Shown here: one piece after another, positions 1 to 6,153 of the stretch
Layout of the letters: each line of letters opens with the position of its first letter
Numbering within the stretch: position 1 is the first letter of the stretch
Assembly: GCA_016297555.1 (NCBI GenBank)
Contig: JAEDGK010000071.1
Span: 1 to 10,686 of the forward strand
Length of the DNA stretch: 10,686 bases
Source: Clostridiaceae bacterium
Lineage (GTDB): Bacteria; Bacillota; Clostridia; Oscillospirales; Acutalibacteraceae
Reading direction: 5' to 3'
Position numbers and translations under genes: made by a program
Notes under the pieces: generated by a model
What the model was told of the DNA's origin: nothing
What the model saw: only the letters and a program-made list of their open reading frames with translations
The model's database searches: none

Positions 1-312
1 GAGGCTTGCATGGTGCTTCGTCCGAGCTCGCTTTCAAGCTTTTGCACGGGCGGGGACGGCGTTTTTCTTATAGGTGAAGCGGCAGGGCTTATCAGCCCGA
101 GCTCGTTTGAGGGAATAAGCAGCGCAATAAACAGCGCGGTAGCTTTAAGCAAAGCCTTTAACAGCCGCGGAAATACTCTCAGGAAATACAACTCAAATCT
201 GCTGCCCTTAAAATTAAAACTTCTTATGAAAAATCTGAAATGCCCGTTTATGTATAATCCCCTTCTGCGTGCGGCAGTTATGAAATCGGGCATTTCTTCA
301 CTGCGTATTTAA
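1..312 (+). CDS. FAD-dependent oxidoreductase, geranylgeranyl-reductase-like (3' end only)
   Basis: The reading frame is open from the first base, so the start lies upstream of the window; the Met at base 10 is internal. About 103 C-terminal residues are visible. The stretch GDGVFLIGEAAG followed by SPSSFEGISSAINSA is the conserved second FAD-binding motif (the GD box, with the Asp contacting FAD ribose) of the FixC / geranylgeranyl reductase group of NAD(P)/FAD-dependent oxidoreductases. The remaining roughly 50 residues form a basic C-terminal tail. The Rossmann domain is outside the window, so the substrate cannot be judged. No terminator is seen between its stop and the rhamnose promoter. 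The family call is fairly secure from the motif; the specific function is unknown. Confidence 0.75.
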   Translation, partial: EACMVLRPSSLSSFCTGGDGVFLIGEAAGLISPSSFEGISSAINSAVALSKAFNSRGNTLRKYNSNLLPLKLKLLMKNLKCPFMYNPLLRAAVMKSGISSLRI

Positions 313-341
313 TGAGGTTACACAAGGAGCAGATATGCTTA

Positions 342-370
342 TTGACATTAAAAAACATAAGCTATATAAT
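342..370 (+). promoter_or_regulatory. Perfect-consensus sigma-A promoter of the rhamnose operon
   Basis: TTGACA at 342-347 and TATAAT at 365-370 are separated by 17 bases, an exact match to the sigma-A/sigma-70 consensus. Transcription should start near 377, leaving a 5' leader of about 65 nt before rhaA. A perfect consensus promoter on a sugar-catabolic operon implies control by a repressor. The leader carries a TTTTGA direct repeat (400-405 and 408-413) that might be part of an operator, but this is weak. No regulator gene is present in the window. Confidence 0.85.
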
Positions 371-444
371 TTGGTATATACAGCATTATTTCACAGTATT
401 TTTGACCTTTTGAAACAACCTGTTAATAAAACGGAGGTAAAATG

Positions 445-1683
445 ATGCAAAGATACGAAAGCGCAAAAGAGATGTATGCCAAAATCGGAATTGACGCCGA
501 AGCAGCTCTTAAAATGCTCGGAGATACAACCGTTTCCGTTCACTGCTGGCAGGGCGATGATGTAGGCGGCTTTGACAATCCGTCAGCTCTCTCGGGCGGA
601 ATTCAGACAACGGGCAATTATCCCGGAAAAGCAAGAACTCCCGAGGAGCTTATGGCGGATATTGACAAGGCATTCAGCCTCATTCCCGGCAAAAAGAAGC
701 TCAACCTGCACGCAAGCTATGCGATTTTTGACGGCGAAAAAGCCGACAGAGATGCCATAAAGCCCGAGCATTTCAAAAAATGGGTTGATTTTGCAAAAGA
801 AAGAAAAATCGGTCTTGATTTTAACCCCACATTTTTCTCGCATCCGCTTGTAAAAGACGGTCTTACCTTATCCTCTCCCGATGAAAACATACGCCGTTTT
901 TGGGTTGAGCACGGCAAAAGATGCATAGAAATTTCAAATTATTTTGCCGAGGAAACGGGATATCCCTGCGTTATGAATATTTGGATTCCCGACGGATATA
1001 AAGACATTCCCGCAGACCGTCTTTCACCCCGTCTGCGTTTCAAAAAATCACTTGACGAAATTCTCTCCGTTCCCTATGACAAAAGCAAGGTTTTCGTTAC
1101 GCTCGAATCTAAGGTTTTCGGAATAGGAGTTGAATCCTACACGGTCGGCTCGGCTGAATTCTGCCTGAGCTATTCAATACAAAACGGCATTGTCCCGCTT
1201 ATGGATAACGGTCATTATCACCCCACAGAGCTTGTTTCGGACAAAATTCCGTCAATGCTCGCTTTCAGCGACAAGATTGCGCTTCACATAACAAGAGGCG
1301 TGCGCTGGGACAGCGACCATGTTGTTTTGCTTGACGACGAAACCAAGGAAATCGCAAAAGAGATTGTCAGAAACAACGCGCTTGATCGCGTTTTCATAGC
1401 AACCGATTATTTTGACGCTTCAATCAACCGCATAAGCGCATGGGTAACGGGTGTCCGCAGCGTTCAGAAGGCTCTGCTTTTTGCTCTGCTCCAGCCCGCC
1501 GAGAAGATGAAAAAGCTTCAGGACGAAAGCAATTTCACCGAGCTTATGGTTTTGAGCGAGGAAATGAAAACAATGCCCTTGGGCGATATCTGGGAAGAAT
1601 TTCTCAGCAGACAGGGCATTGAAAGCAGCTATATCGGCAGCATAAAAGAATATGAAGAAAAGGTATTGGTGAACAGGAAATGA
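445..1683 (+). CDS. rhaA: L-rhamnose isomerase
   Basis: Interconverts L-rhamnose and L-rhamnulose (EC 5.3.1.14) in the cytosol, the first step of rhamnose catabolism. The protein is about 412 residues, the usual family length. Numbered from the upstream Met at base 442, the metal ligands are E222 (in TLESK), D255 and H258 (in DNGHYHP), H282, and D290/D292 (in RWDSDH). Their spacing matches E. coli RhaA E234, D267, H270, H294 and D302/D304. Two adjacent ATGs occur at 442 and 445. The GGAGG at 433-437 is 4 nt from the first and 7 nt from the second, so 445 is preferred, though 442 is possible. It is first in the operon and overlaps rhaD by 4 nt (ATGA), which suggests translational coupling. The active site appears intact. 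Confidence 0.96.
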   Translation: MQRYESAKEMYAKIGIDAEAALKMLGDTTVSVHCWQGDDVGGFDNPSALSGGIQTTGNYPGKARTPEELMADIDKAFSLIPGKKKLNLHASYAIFDGEKADRDAIKPEHFKKWVDFAKERKIGLDFNPTFFSHPLVKDGLTLSSPDENIRRFWVEHGKRCIEISNYFAEETGYPCVMNIWIPDGYKDIPADRLSPRLRFKKSLDEILSVPYDKSKVFVTLESKVFGIGVESYTVGSAEFCLSYSIQNGIVPLMDNGHYHPTELVSDKIPSMLAFSDKIALHITRGVRWDSDHVVLLDDETKEIAKEIVRNNALDRVFIATDYFDASINRISAWVTGVRSVQKALLFALLQPAEKMKKLQDESNFTELMVLSEEMKTMPLGDIWEEFLSRQGIESSYIGSIKEYEEKVLVNRK

Positions 1684-2501
1684 AAAACATTATTGACGCA
1701 ACCTTTGTAAAGGGAATGTGCAAAGCAACCTCAAATATGTATCGAATGGGCTGGGACGAAAGAAACGGCGGAAACATCAGCATGATGCTTGATAACGATG
1801 AGGTTGCCGAATATCTTGATATCAACAAGCCAATAAGAATAATCCCCATGGGCTTTGACGCAAAAGTGCTTGCGGGCAAAATTTTTATCGTTACCGGAAC
1901 AGGCAAGTATTTCAAGAATGTTGAGGACGACCCCGAAAATAATCTCGGAATAATCAAAATTGCCGATGACGGAGTTAACGCGGAGCTTCTTTGGGGATAC
2001 AATGACGGCGGCAGACCCACTTCCGAGCTGCCCGCTCACCTTATGAGCCATATTTCAAGGCTTTCAAAAAATCCCGAAAACAGAGTAATAATGCACAGCC
2101 ACCCCACAAATACCCTCGCAATGACTTATGTTCACGAACTCGATGAAAAGAAATTCACACATTCACTCTGGGAAATGTGCACAGAGTGCATGGTTGTTTT
2201 CCCCGACGGCATCGGTGTTCTGCCCTGGATGGTATGCGGCACTAACGAAATCGGAATTGCAACCGCCGAGAAGATGAAAGAATTCCGCCTTGTTATCTGG
2301 GGTCAGCACGGCATTTACGGCTGCGGAAAAGACCTTGACGAGGCTTTCGGACTTATTGAAACGGTTGAAAAAGCGGCACAGCTTTATCTTATGACCGCTC
2401 ACCTGCCCCGTGTTAACACAATAACCGATCCCGATCTTTACGAAATTGCAAAGGCGTTCGGACTTCTTGATGTTTACAGAAGAGATTATCTCAATCTTTA
2501 A
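1680..2501 (+). CDS. rhaD: L-rhamnulose-1-phosphate aldolase
   Basis: Cleaves L-rhamnulose 1-phosphate into dihydroxyacetone phosphate and L-lactaldehyde (EC 4.1.2.19). It is a Zn-dependent class II aldolase of the AraD/FucA family. The 273-residue length fits RhaD rather than the shorter FucA or AraD proteins. Visible key residues are the catalytic Glu in TSELP (E116), the Zn ligands in MHSHP (H139, H141), and H210 in GQHG. These match E. coli E117, H141, H143 and H212. The N-terminal GWDERNGGNIS segment is the family's phosphate-binding region. The ATG overlaps the rhaA stop; the only nearby Shine-Dalgarno-like bases (AGGA) lie very close to it, so initiation probably relies on coupling to rhaA. 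The substrate phosphate must come from a kinase encoded elsewhere. Confidence 0.96.
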   Translation: MKNIIDATFVKGMCKATSNMYRMGWDERNGGNISMMLDNDEVAEYLDINKPIRIIPMGFDAKVLAGKIFIVTGTGKYFKNVEDDPENNLGIIKIADDGVNAELLWGYNDGGRPTSELPAHLMSHISRLSKNPENRVIMHSHPTNTLAMTYVHELDEKKFTHSLWEMCTECMVVFPDGIGVLPWMVCGTNEIGIATAEKMKEFRLVIWGQHGIYGCGKDLDEAFGLIETVEKAAQLYLMTAHLPRVNTITDPDLYEIAKAFGLLDVYRRDYLNL

Positions 2502-2534
2502 TCTATATTTATTACATAATCGGAGGTAATTAAA

Positions 2535-3683
2535 ATGGCTAACAGATTTGTACTCAACGAAACTTCGTATCACGGCAAGGGAGCAATCAACTCGATTGCC
2601 GACGAAGTTAAAGCAAGAGGCTTCAAAAAGGCTCTCGTTTGCTGCGACCCCGACCTTATCAAGTTCGGCGTTGCCGACAAGGTTTTCAATGTCCTCAAGG
2701 GCGCCGATATTGATTACAGCGTTTTCAGCGACATTCAGGCAAACCCCACAATTCAGAATGTTCAGCACGGCGTTGAAAGCTTCAAGGAAAGCGGCGCGGA
2801 CTGCATAATCGCAATCGGCGGCGGCTCCTCAATGGACACGGCAAAAGGCGTAGGCATCATCATTGCCAACCCCGAATTTGCAGATGTTCGCTCGCTTGAG
2901 GGCGTTGCTCCCACAAAGAACAAGAGTGTGCCCATCATCGCTGTTCCCACAACCGCAGGCACAGCAGCAGAGGTTACCATCAACTATGTTATCACCGACA
3001 GCGAGAAAAACAGAAAGATGGTCTGCGTTGATGTTCACGACATTCCCGTTGTAGCCGTTGTTGACCCCGACATGATGTCAACAATGCCCGCTTCTCTTAC
3101 CGCCGCAACAGGTATGGACGCTCTTACTCACGCAATCGAGGGCTATATCACAAAGGGCGCATGGGCCCTGAGCGATATGTTCCATATCAAGGCTATCGAA
3201 ATAATCGCAAACAACCTCAGAGGCGCTGTTGCAAACACAGCCGAGGGCAGAGAAGGCATGGCTCTCGGTCAGTATGTCGCTGGCATGGGTTTCTCAAATG
3301 TAGGTCTTGGCATTGTTCACTCTATGGCTCATCCTCTCGGAGCACTTTATAACACTCCTCACGGCGTTGCCAACGCAATCATTCTTCCCACAGTTATGGA
3401 ATATAACGCTCCCGCAACAGGCGATAAATACAGAGATATCGCAAAGGCTATGGGCGTTGAGGGAACCGAGAATATGAGCATTGAGGAAGCAAGAAAGGCA
3501 GCTATTGACGCTGTTAAGCAGATTTCAAAGGATGTCGGAATTCCCGCTGACCTTAAAGAAATCGTTAAGCCCGAGGATATCCCCTTCCTCGCGCAATCGG
3601 CATTTGATGACGCTTGCCGCCCCGGCAACCCCAGAGACACAAGCGTTGAAGAAATCACCGAGCTTTACAAATCTCTTATCTGA
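2535..3683 (+). CDS. fucO: Lactaldehyde reductase (iron-dependent group III alcohol dehydrogenase)
   Basis: Reduces L-lactaldehyde to L-1,2-propanediol with NADH (EC 1.1.1.77), regenerating NAD+ during anaerobic use of rhamnose or fucose. The 382 residues match FucO closely. The nucleotide-binding GGGSSMDTAK lies at 95-104 and the conserved PTTAGTAAEVT at 138-148. Iron ligands D195, H199 (DALTHA), H262 (HSMAHP) and H276 (PHGVAN) correspond to E. coli FucO D196, H200, H263 and H277. The start is fixed by GGAGGT at 2522-2527, 7 nt from the ATG. It lies 33 nt after rhaD in the same transcription unit and is followed by a strong terminator. Specificity for lactaldehyde, rather than a broader propanediol or alcohol dehydrogenase role, is supported by the adjacent rhaAD. 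Confidence 0.93.
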   Translation: MANRFVLNETSYHGKGAINSIADEVKARGFKKALVCCDPDLIKFGVADKVFNVLKGADIDYSVFSDIQANPTIQNVQHGVESFKESGADCIIAIGGGSSMDTAKGVGIIIANPEFADVRSLEGVAPTKNKSVPIIAVPTTAGTAAEVTINYVITDSEKNRKMVCVDVHDIPVVAVVDPDMMSTMPASLTAATGMDALTHAIEGYITKGAWALSDMFHIKAIEIIANNLRGAVANTAEGREGMALGQYVAGMGFSNVGLGIVHSMAHPLGALYNTPHGVANAIILPTVMEYNAPATGDKYRDIAKAMGVEGTENMSIEEARKAAIDAVKQISKDVGIPADLKEIVKPEDIPFLAQSAFDDACRPGNPRDTSVEEITELYKSLI

Positions 3684-3694
3684 GAATAGAATTT

Positions 3695-3733
3695 GCCCCG
3701 GGAACGGCAGCTCCCGGGGCTTTACTGTTTTTT
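3695..3733 (+). terminator. Intrinsic terminator of the rhamnose operon
   Basis: A perfect 9-bp GC-rich stem (GCCCCGGGA at 3695-3703 with TCCCGGGGC at 3712-3720) encloses an 8-nt loop. It is followed by TTTACTG and a run of six T (3728-3733). It sits 12 nt past the fucO stop. On the minus strand the same hairpin is followed by a mixed AT sequence, so it is at best a weak terminator for the convergent methyltransferase gene. Confidence 0.9.
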
Positions 3734-3749
3734 GGATATCTAATGAAAA

Positions 3750-4487
3750 TTATTTTTTACAGCCTTTATAGATGTAATACGGCTTCACAAAAATATAGTC
3801 TCCGCTTTCGGCGGCAGACTCCAGGTTTGAAATAAATTCATTATATTCCCCTGCTGTCAGTGCACCCGTATTCTCCTGCGAAAGCCAGCCGATATGCTTG
3901 CTGAAATCATATCCGAAAAAGCCGTCTGAGTATTCGGTTTCTACAACGCTGTGAACGGTTACGGAGCTTTTAAAAAGTCCGCTACGATTAAATATTCCAA
4001 ACATTCTCCTGCCTATCCAGCTGTCGAGATCGTCCATCCAACCCTGTTTTGTGACGGCATAGGCGTGGATTGCTTTGCTGATAAGCTCCTTGTTTTCTCC
4101 GTTATAAACCACGCTGTCCCAATCACAGTTGACGCATATAACCGAACCGCCCGGCTTTAAGACACGGTAAATTTCGCTGACAAGCAAATCTTTATTGCTT
4201 ACACATTCAAACATATCCTTTGAAAAAACAAAGTCAAAGCTTTCATCGGGCAAATCAAGCCCGTTTGAGCAGTCCATAACCTTTAATTCTATGGGCTTTT
4301 TGTATTTAAAGTTACCAAATCCTTTATCGGTCATATCAACTCCGAGAGCGTAAGAGATTTTCCCGGGAAAATACTCTGCAAAGCCCTGCAAAAACGCCGA
4401 ATCCCTGCATCCTATATCAAGTATTTTTGCTCCGTCGGGAAGCTGTGTTTCATTAAATATTGCATAATTTAAGCTTGAATAATTCAT
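3750..4487 (-). CDS. Class I SAM-dependent methyltransferase, substrate unknown (attenuator-controlled)
   Basis: A 245-residue Methyltransf_11/UbiE-like protein. Motif I is ILDIGCRDS (22-30), departing from the usual GxGxG. The SAM ribose-binding acid is D51 in GVDMT. LDLPDESFDFVFS (77-89) is the motif-II region, and YRVLKPGG (107-114) is the typical post-core segment. The C-terminal part (about 120-245), with CDWDSVVYNG and WIGRRMFGIF, probably shapes the acceptor site. This organisation suggests a small-molecule rather than a protein or DNA acceptor, but the substrate is unknown. The ATG at 4487 is chosen because a GAGG at 4496-4499 lies 8 nt upstream; a longer frame starting at a TTG (4541) would run through the terminator hairpin. 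It is a single-gene unit, convergent with fucO and preceded by an Arg-rich leader-peptide attenuator. Confidence 0.88.
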   Translation of the reverse strand: MNYSSLNYAIFNETQLPDGAKILDIGCRDSAFLQGFAEYFPGKISYALGVDMTDKGFGNFKYKKPIELKVMDCSNGLDLPDESFDFVFSKDMFECVSNKDLLVSEIYRVLKPGGSVICVNCDWDSVVYNGENKELISKAIHAYAVTKQGWMDDLDSWIGRRMFGIFNRSGLFKSSVTVHSVVETEYSDGFFGYDFSKHIGWLSQENTGALTAGEYNEFISNLESAAESGDYIFVKPYYIYKGCKK

Positions 4488-4512
4488 TTTCTTTACCTCA
4501 CATTCAAATAAT

Positions 4513-4547
4513 AAAAAATCACCGTCGGCTGTGTAAACCAACGGTGA
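4513..4547 (-). terminator. Attenuator terminator just upstream of the methyltransferase
   Basis: On the minus strand TCACCGTTGG (4547-4538) pairs with CCGACGGTGA (4528-4519), giving a 10-bp stem with one G-U pair and a 9-nt loop. Six U residues follow (4518-4513). The U-tract ends 13 nt before the methyltransferase Shine-Dalgarno, inside the 5' leader rather than after a gene. Its whole left arm can instead pair with 4563-4574, so it fits a conditional terminator. Confidence 0.87.
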
Positions 4548-4649
4548 ATAAAAAGCTCAATTTTCACTCATCGGATGCACAGCTTCAAAGCCTGCACCCG
4601 AAAAAACGGCTGCAAGCTAAATTCGTCTGCGTCGAATAACAAGTGAAAA
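4538..4649 (-). promoter_or_regulatory. Translation-dependent attenuator with mutually exclusive pairings
   Basis: Reading the minus strand, segment 4649-4638 inside the leader ORF pairs with 4572-4561 (12 bp, three G-U; the TTTTCACT/AGTGAAAA core is perfect). Segment A (4617-4607) pairs with B (4600-4590) over 11 positions with one mismatch and a U6 loop. B (4600-4593) alternatively pairs with C (4579-4572) over 8 bp. Segment 4574-4563 pairs with the terminator left arm 4548-4538 (11 bp with one bulged A) and acts as antiterminator. Inferred logic: a ribosome stalled on the first Arg codons hides 4638-4649 and leaves A free. A:B then forms, C is released, the antiterminator forms and the gene is read. 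Without stalling, or without translation, the 4561-4574 region is sequestered and the terminator forms. No match to a known metabolite riboswitch was recognised. Confidence 0.75.
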
Positions 4650-4652
4650 CAA
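4617..4652 (-). CDS. Arg-rich leader peptide MFSLVIRRRRI
   Basis: An 11-residue ORF beginning with TTG at 4652-4650 and ending in TAG at 4619-4617. The strong GGGAGG at 4665-4660 leaves 7 nt before the TTG. The promoter would start transcripts only a few nucleotides before this RBS, so translation begins almost at the 5' end of the RNA. Residues 7-10 are four consecutive arginines, encoded CGA-CGC-AGA-CGA. The ORF overlaps the 5' half of the attenuator pairing, and its stop codon abuts hairpin segment A. This is what is expected of a control peptide in ribosome-stalling attenuation. The stall signal could be low charged tRNA-Arg, or a ribosome-targeting drug acting on the Arg-rich nascent chain. 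The TTG start is the least certain part. Confidence 0.7.
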   Translation of the reverse strand: MFSLVIRRRRI

Positions 4653-4679
4653 AACTGTACCTCCCGATAATTTTGTGCG

Positions 4680-4708
4680 ATTATATCACACATTGAATGC
4701 CTTGTCAA
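4680..4708 (-). promoter_or_regulatory. Perfect-consensus sigma-A promoter for the attenuated methyltransferase transcript
   Basis: On the minus strand TTGACA (4708-4703) and TATAAT (4685-4680) are separated by exactly 17 bases. Transcription should begin near 4673, about 8 nt before the leader-peptide RBS. The resulting leader to the methyltransferase ATG is about 185 nt. Strong constitutive initiation with control placed downstream fits an attenuation system. Confidence 0.85.
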
Positions 4709-4804
4709 GCACGAAAATCACCATTAAATATAACACTTTACCTTAACAAAGCATACCGGTGATAGTGCAATTCTACGAAAATTTGCAGGATTTAAAAATA
4801 ACAC

Positions 4805-4831
4805 TTGCAAAACAGCTCTGCATATTATAAA
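4805..4831 (+). promoter_or_regulatory. Possible promoter for the aminotransferase gene
   Basis: TTGCAA (4805-4810) and TATAAA (4826-4831) are separated by 15 bases, which is shorter than ideal, so this is only the best candidate in the region. The gene-free interval 4488-4871 otherwise holds the minus-strand attenuator and promoter (4513-4708). The AT-rich segment 4709-4804 shows no structure I can support. Confidence 0.3.
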
Positions 4832-4871
4832 ATATAAAGAGTTAAGCAATTAATTTCGGAGGTTTCACAAA

Positions 4872-6137
4872 ATGAACATTCAAAATTTATCCCGCGGGCA
4901 GCTTGAGGAACGCCTTGCCGCTCTCAGGGAAAAATATGATTCTTATAAAGCTCTCGGTTTAAAGCTTGATATGTCGCGCGGCAAGCCCGGCGCGGAACAG
5001 CTTGAAATAACCAACGCTATGCTCGACCCTGCTCTGCTCGGCAATTTCAAAGCAGAAAACGGGCTTGATGTCCGCAATTACGGTCTGCTTGACGGCATTC
5101 CCGAGTGCAAGCGCATTTTTTCTCAAATTCTTGAGGTTGCTCCGGAGAACATAATTATATTCGGAAACGCGAGCCTTTCGATAATGTATGACTACATAGC
5201 TCAATGTATGATTTTCGGCGCGGGAGACGAGCCTTGGTGCAAGCAGAGCGGAATTAAATTTCTCTGCCCCGTTCCCGGTTATGACAGGCACTTTGCCATT
5301 CTTGAGCACTTCGGGATTGAAATGATTAACATTCCGATGAATGAAAGCGGTCCCGATATGGATATGATTGAGGAGCTTGTTAAAGACGAAAAGGTTAAGG
5401 GTGCTTTCTGCGTGCCTATGTATTCAAACCCAACGGGTATAACTTATTCGGACGAAACGGTTCGCCGCTTTGCCGCTTTAAAGCCCGCCGCCAAGGATTT
5501 CAGAGTTATTTGGGACAATGCCTACTGCGTTCATCACATAAGCGACAGCCATGACAAGCTGCTGAATATATTTGAAGCCTGCAAGGAATACGGAACCGAG
5601 GATAATTTTATTGAGGTTACTTCAACCTCAAAAATAACCTTCCCCGGCTCGGGTGTTTCCGTGCTTGCCGCCTCGGACGCCAACATTGCGGCAATTAAAA
5701 AGAGAATGACCGTTCAGACAATCGGATATGACAAACTCAATCAGCTTCGCCACGCCAACTTCCTTAAAGATAAAGCAGGCGTTGAGGCTCAGATGCTGCG
5801 CCATGCCGAAATTTTAAAGCCGAAATTTGAAGCTGTTCTTTCCGCTTTTGAAAAAAACCTTGCCGGCAAGGGCATTGCCGAATGGACGAAGCCAAACGGC
5901 GGATACTTTATCAGCCTTGATGTATGTAACGGATGCGCAAAAAGAACCGTTGCTCTTTGCCGCGAAGCAGGAGTTACTCTCACGGGTGCGGGAGCTACCT
6001 TCCCCTACGGCAAAGACCCCGATGATAAAAACATCCGCATTGCCCCCACCTTCCCGTCAAGGGACGAACTCTGCAAAGCGGTCGAGATTCTTTGCCTCTG
6101 CGTTGAAATTTCCGCTTTGGAAAAGCTTCTCGCTTAA
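4872..6137 (+). CDS. PLP-dependent aminotransferase, AspT / type Ic family (putative aspartate aminotransferase)
   Basis: A 421-residue fold-type I aminotransferase of the group represented by Corynebacterium AspT (Pfam Asp_aminotransf, related to MocR C-terminal domains). It is predicted to transfer the amino group of aspartate or a similar amino acid to 2-oxoglutarate using pyridoxal phosphate. Visible signatures are LDMSRGKPG (32-40) near the N terminus, SNPTG (185-189), WDNAY (214-218, with the Asp contacting the PLP pyridine nitrogen), and STSKITFPG with K254 as the Schiff-base lysine. PNGGYF (341-346) and R389 in NIRIAP (the substrate carboxylate-binding Arg) complete the set. GGAGGT at 4858-4863, 8 nt before the ATG, fixes the start. 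It stands alone and converges on the deacetylase gene, with 12 nt between stop codons. The family is secure; the physiological substrate is inferred. Confidence 0.88.
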   Translation: MNIQNLSRGQLEERLAALREKYDSYKALGLKLDMSRGKPGAEQLEITNAMLDPALLGNFKAENGLDVRNYGLLDGIPECKRIFSQILEVAPENIIIFGNASLSIMYDYIAQCMIFGAGDEPWCKQSGIKFLCPVPGYDRHFAILEHFGIEMINIPMNESGPDMDMIEELVKDEKVKGAFCVPMYSNPTGITYSDETVRRFAALKPAAKDFRVIWDNAYCVHHISDSHDKLLNIFEACKEYGTEDNFIEVTSTSKITFPGSGVSVLAASDANIAAIKKRMTVQTIGYDKLNQLRHANFLKDKAGVEAQMLRHAEILKPKFEAVLSAFEKNLAGKGIAEWTKPNGGYFISLDVCNGCAKRTVALCREAGVTLTGAGATFPYGKDPDDKNIRIAPTFPSRDELCKAVEILCLCVEISALEKLLA

Positions 6138-6153
6138 AGTAAATCTACTTTAA
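6134..6153. terminator. Weak AT-rich hairpin spanning two convergent stop codons
   Basis: TTAAAGTA (6134-6141) and TACTTTAA (6146-6153) form a perfect 8-bp stem with a 4-nt loop. It contains the stop codons of both the aminotransferase and the deacetylase. A run of six T follows on the plus strand at 6161-6166. The stem has only two G-C pairs, so termination efficiency is doubtful. Confidence 0.35.

Noticed and set aside
402..430. A second promoter (TTGACC with AATAAA, 17-base spacer) before rhaA.
   Set aside because: Its transcription start would fall on the RBS, leaving no usable leader, and the -10 is poor next to the perfect promoter upstream.
335..445. A 36-codon ORF with an AAGGAG site just upstream, ending at the rhaA start (ATGA overlap).
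   Set aside because: The perfect promoter at 342-370 lies inside it, so the main transcript would not contain its start. It is AT-rich with no recognisable protein features, and its end is simply the rhaA RBS read in another frame.
2163..2768. A 201-codon antisense ORF across the rhaD/fucO junction.
   Set aside because: It is a mirror of two well-supported genes, with no RBS or family signature, arising from their codon composition.
4488..4541. An 18-residue N-terminal extension of the methyltransferase from a TTG codon.
   Set aside because: It would be encoded by the attenuator terminator hairpin and has no RBS. The ATG at 4487 has a well-spaced GAGG and begins the conserved protein.
4513..4673. 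A metabolite riboswitch or T-box in the methyltransferase leader.
   Set aside because: No T-box, SAM, TPP, cobalamin, glycine, c-di-GMP or other conserved core was recognised, and the leader ORF with its overlapping pairings explains the structure better.
4717..4763. Inverted ATCACC / GGTGAT segments upstream of the aminotransferase.
   Set aside because: Six-base arms separated by 35 bases with no supporting context are likely coincidental.
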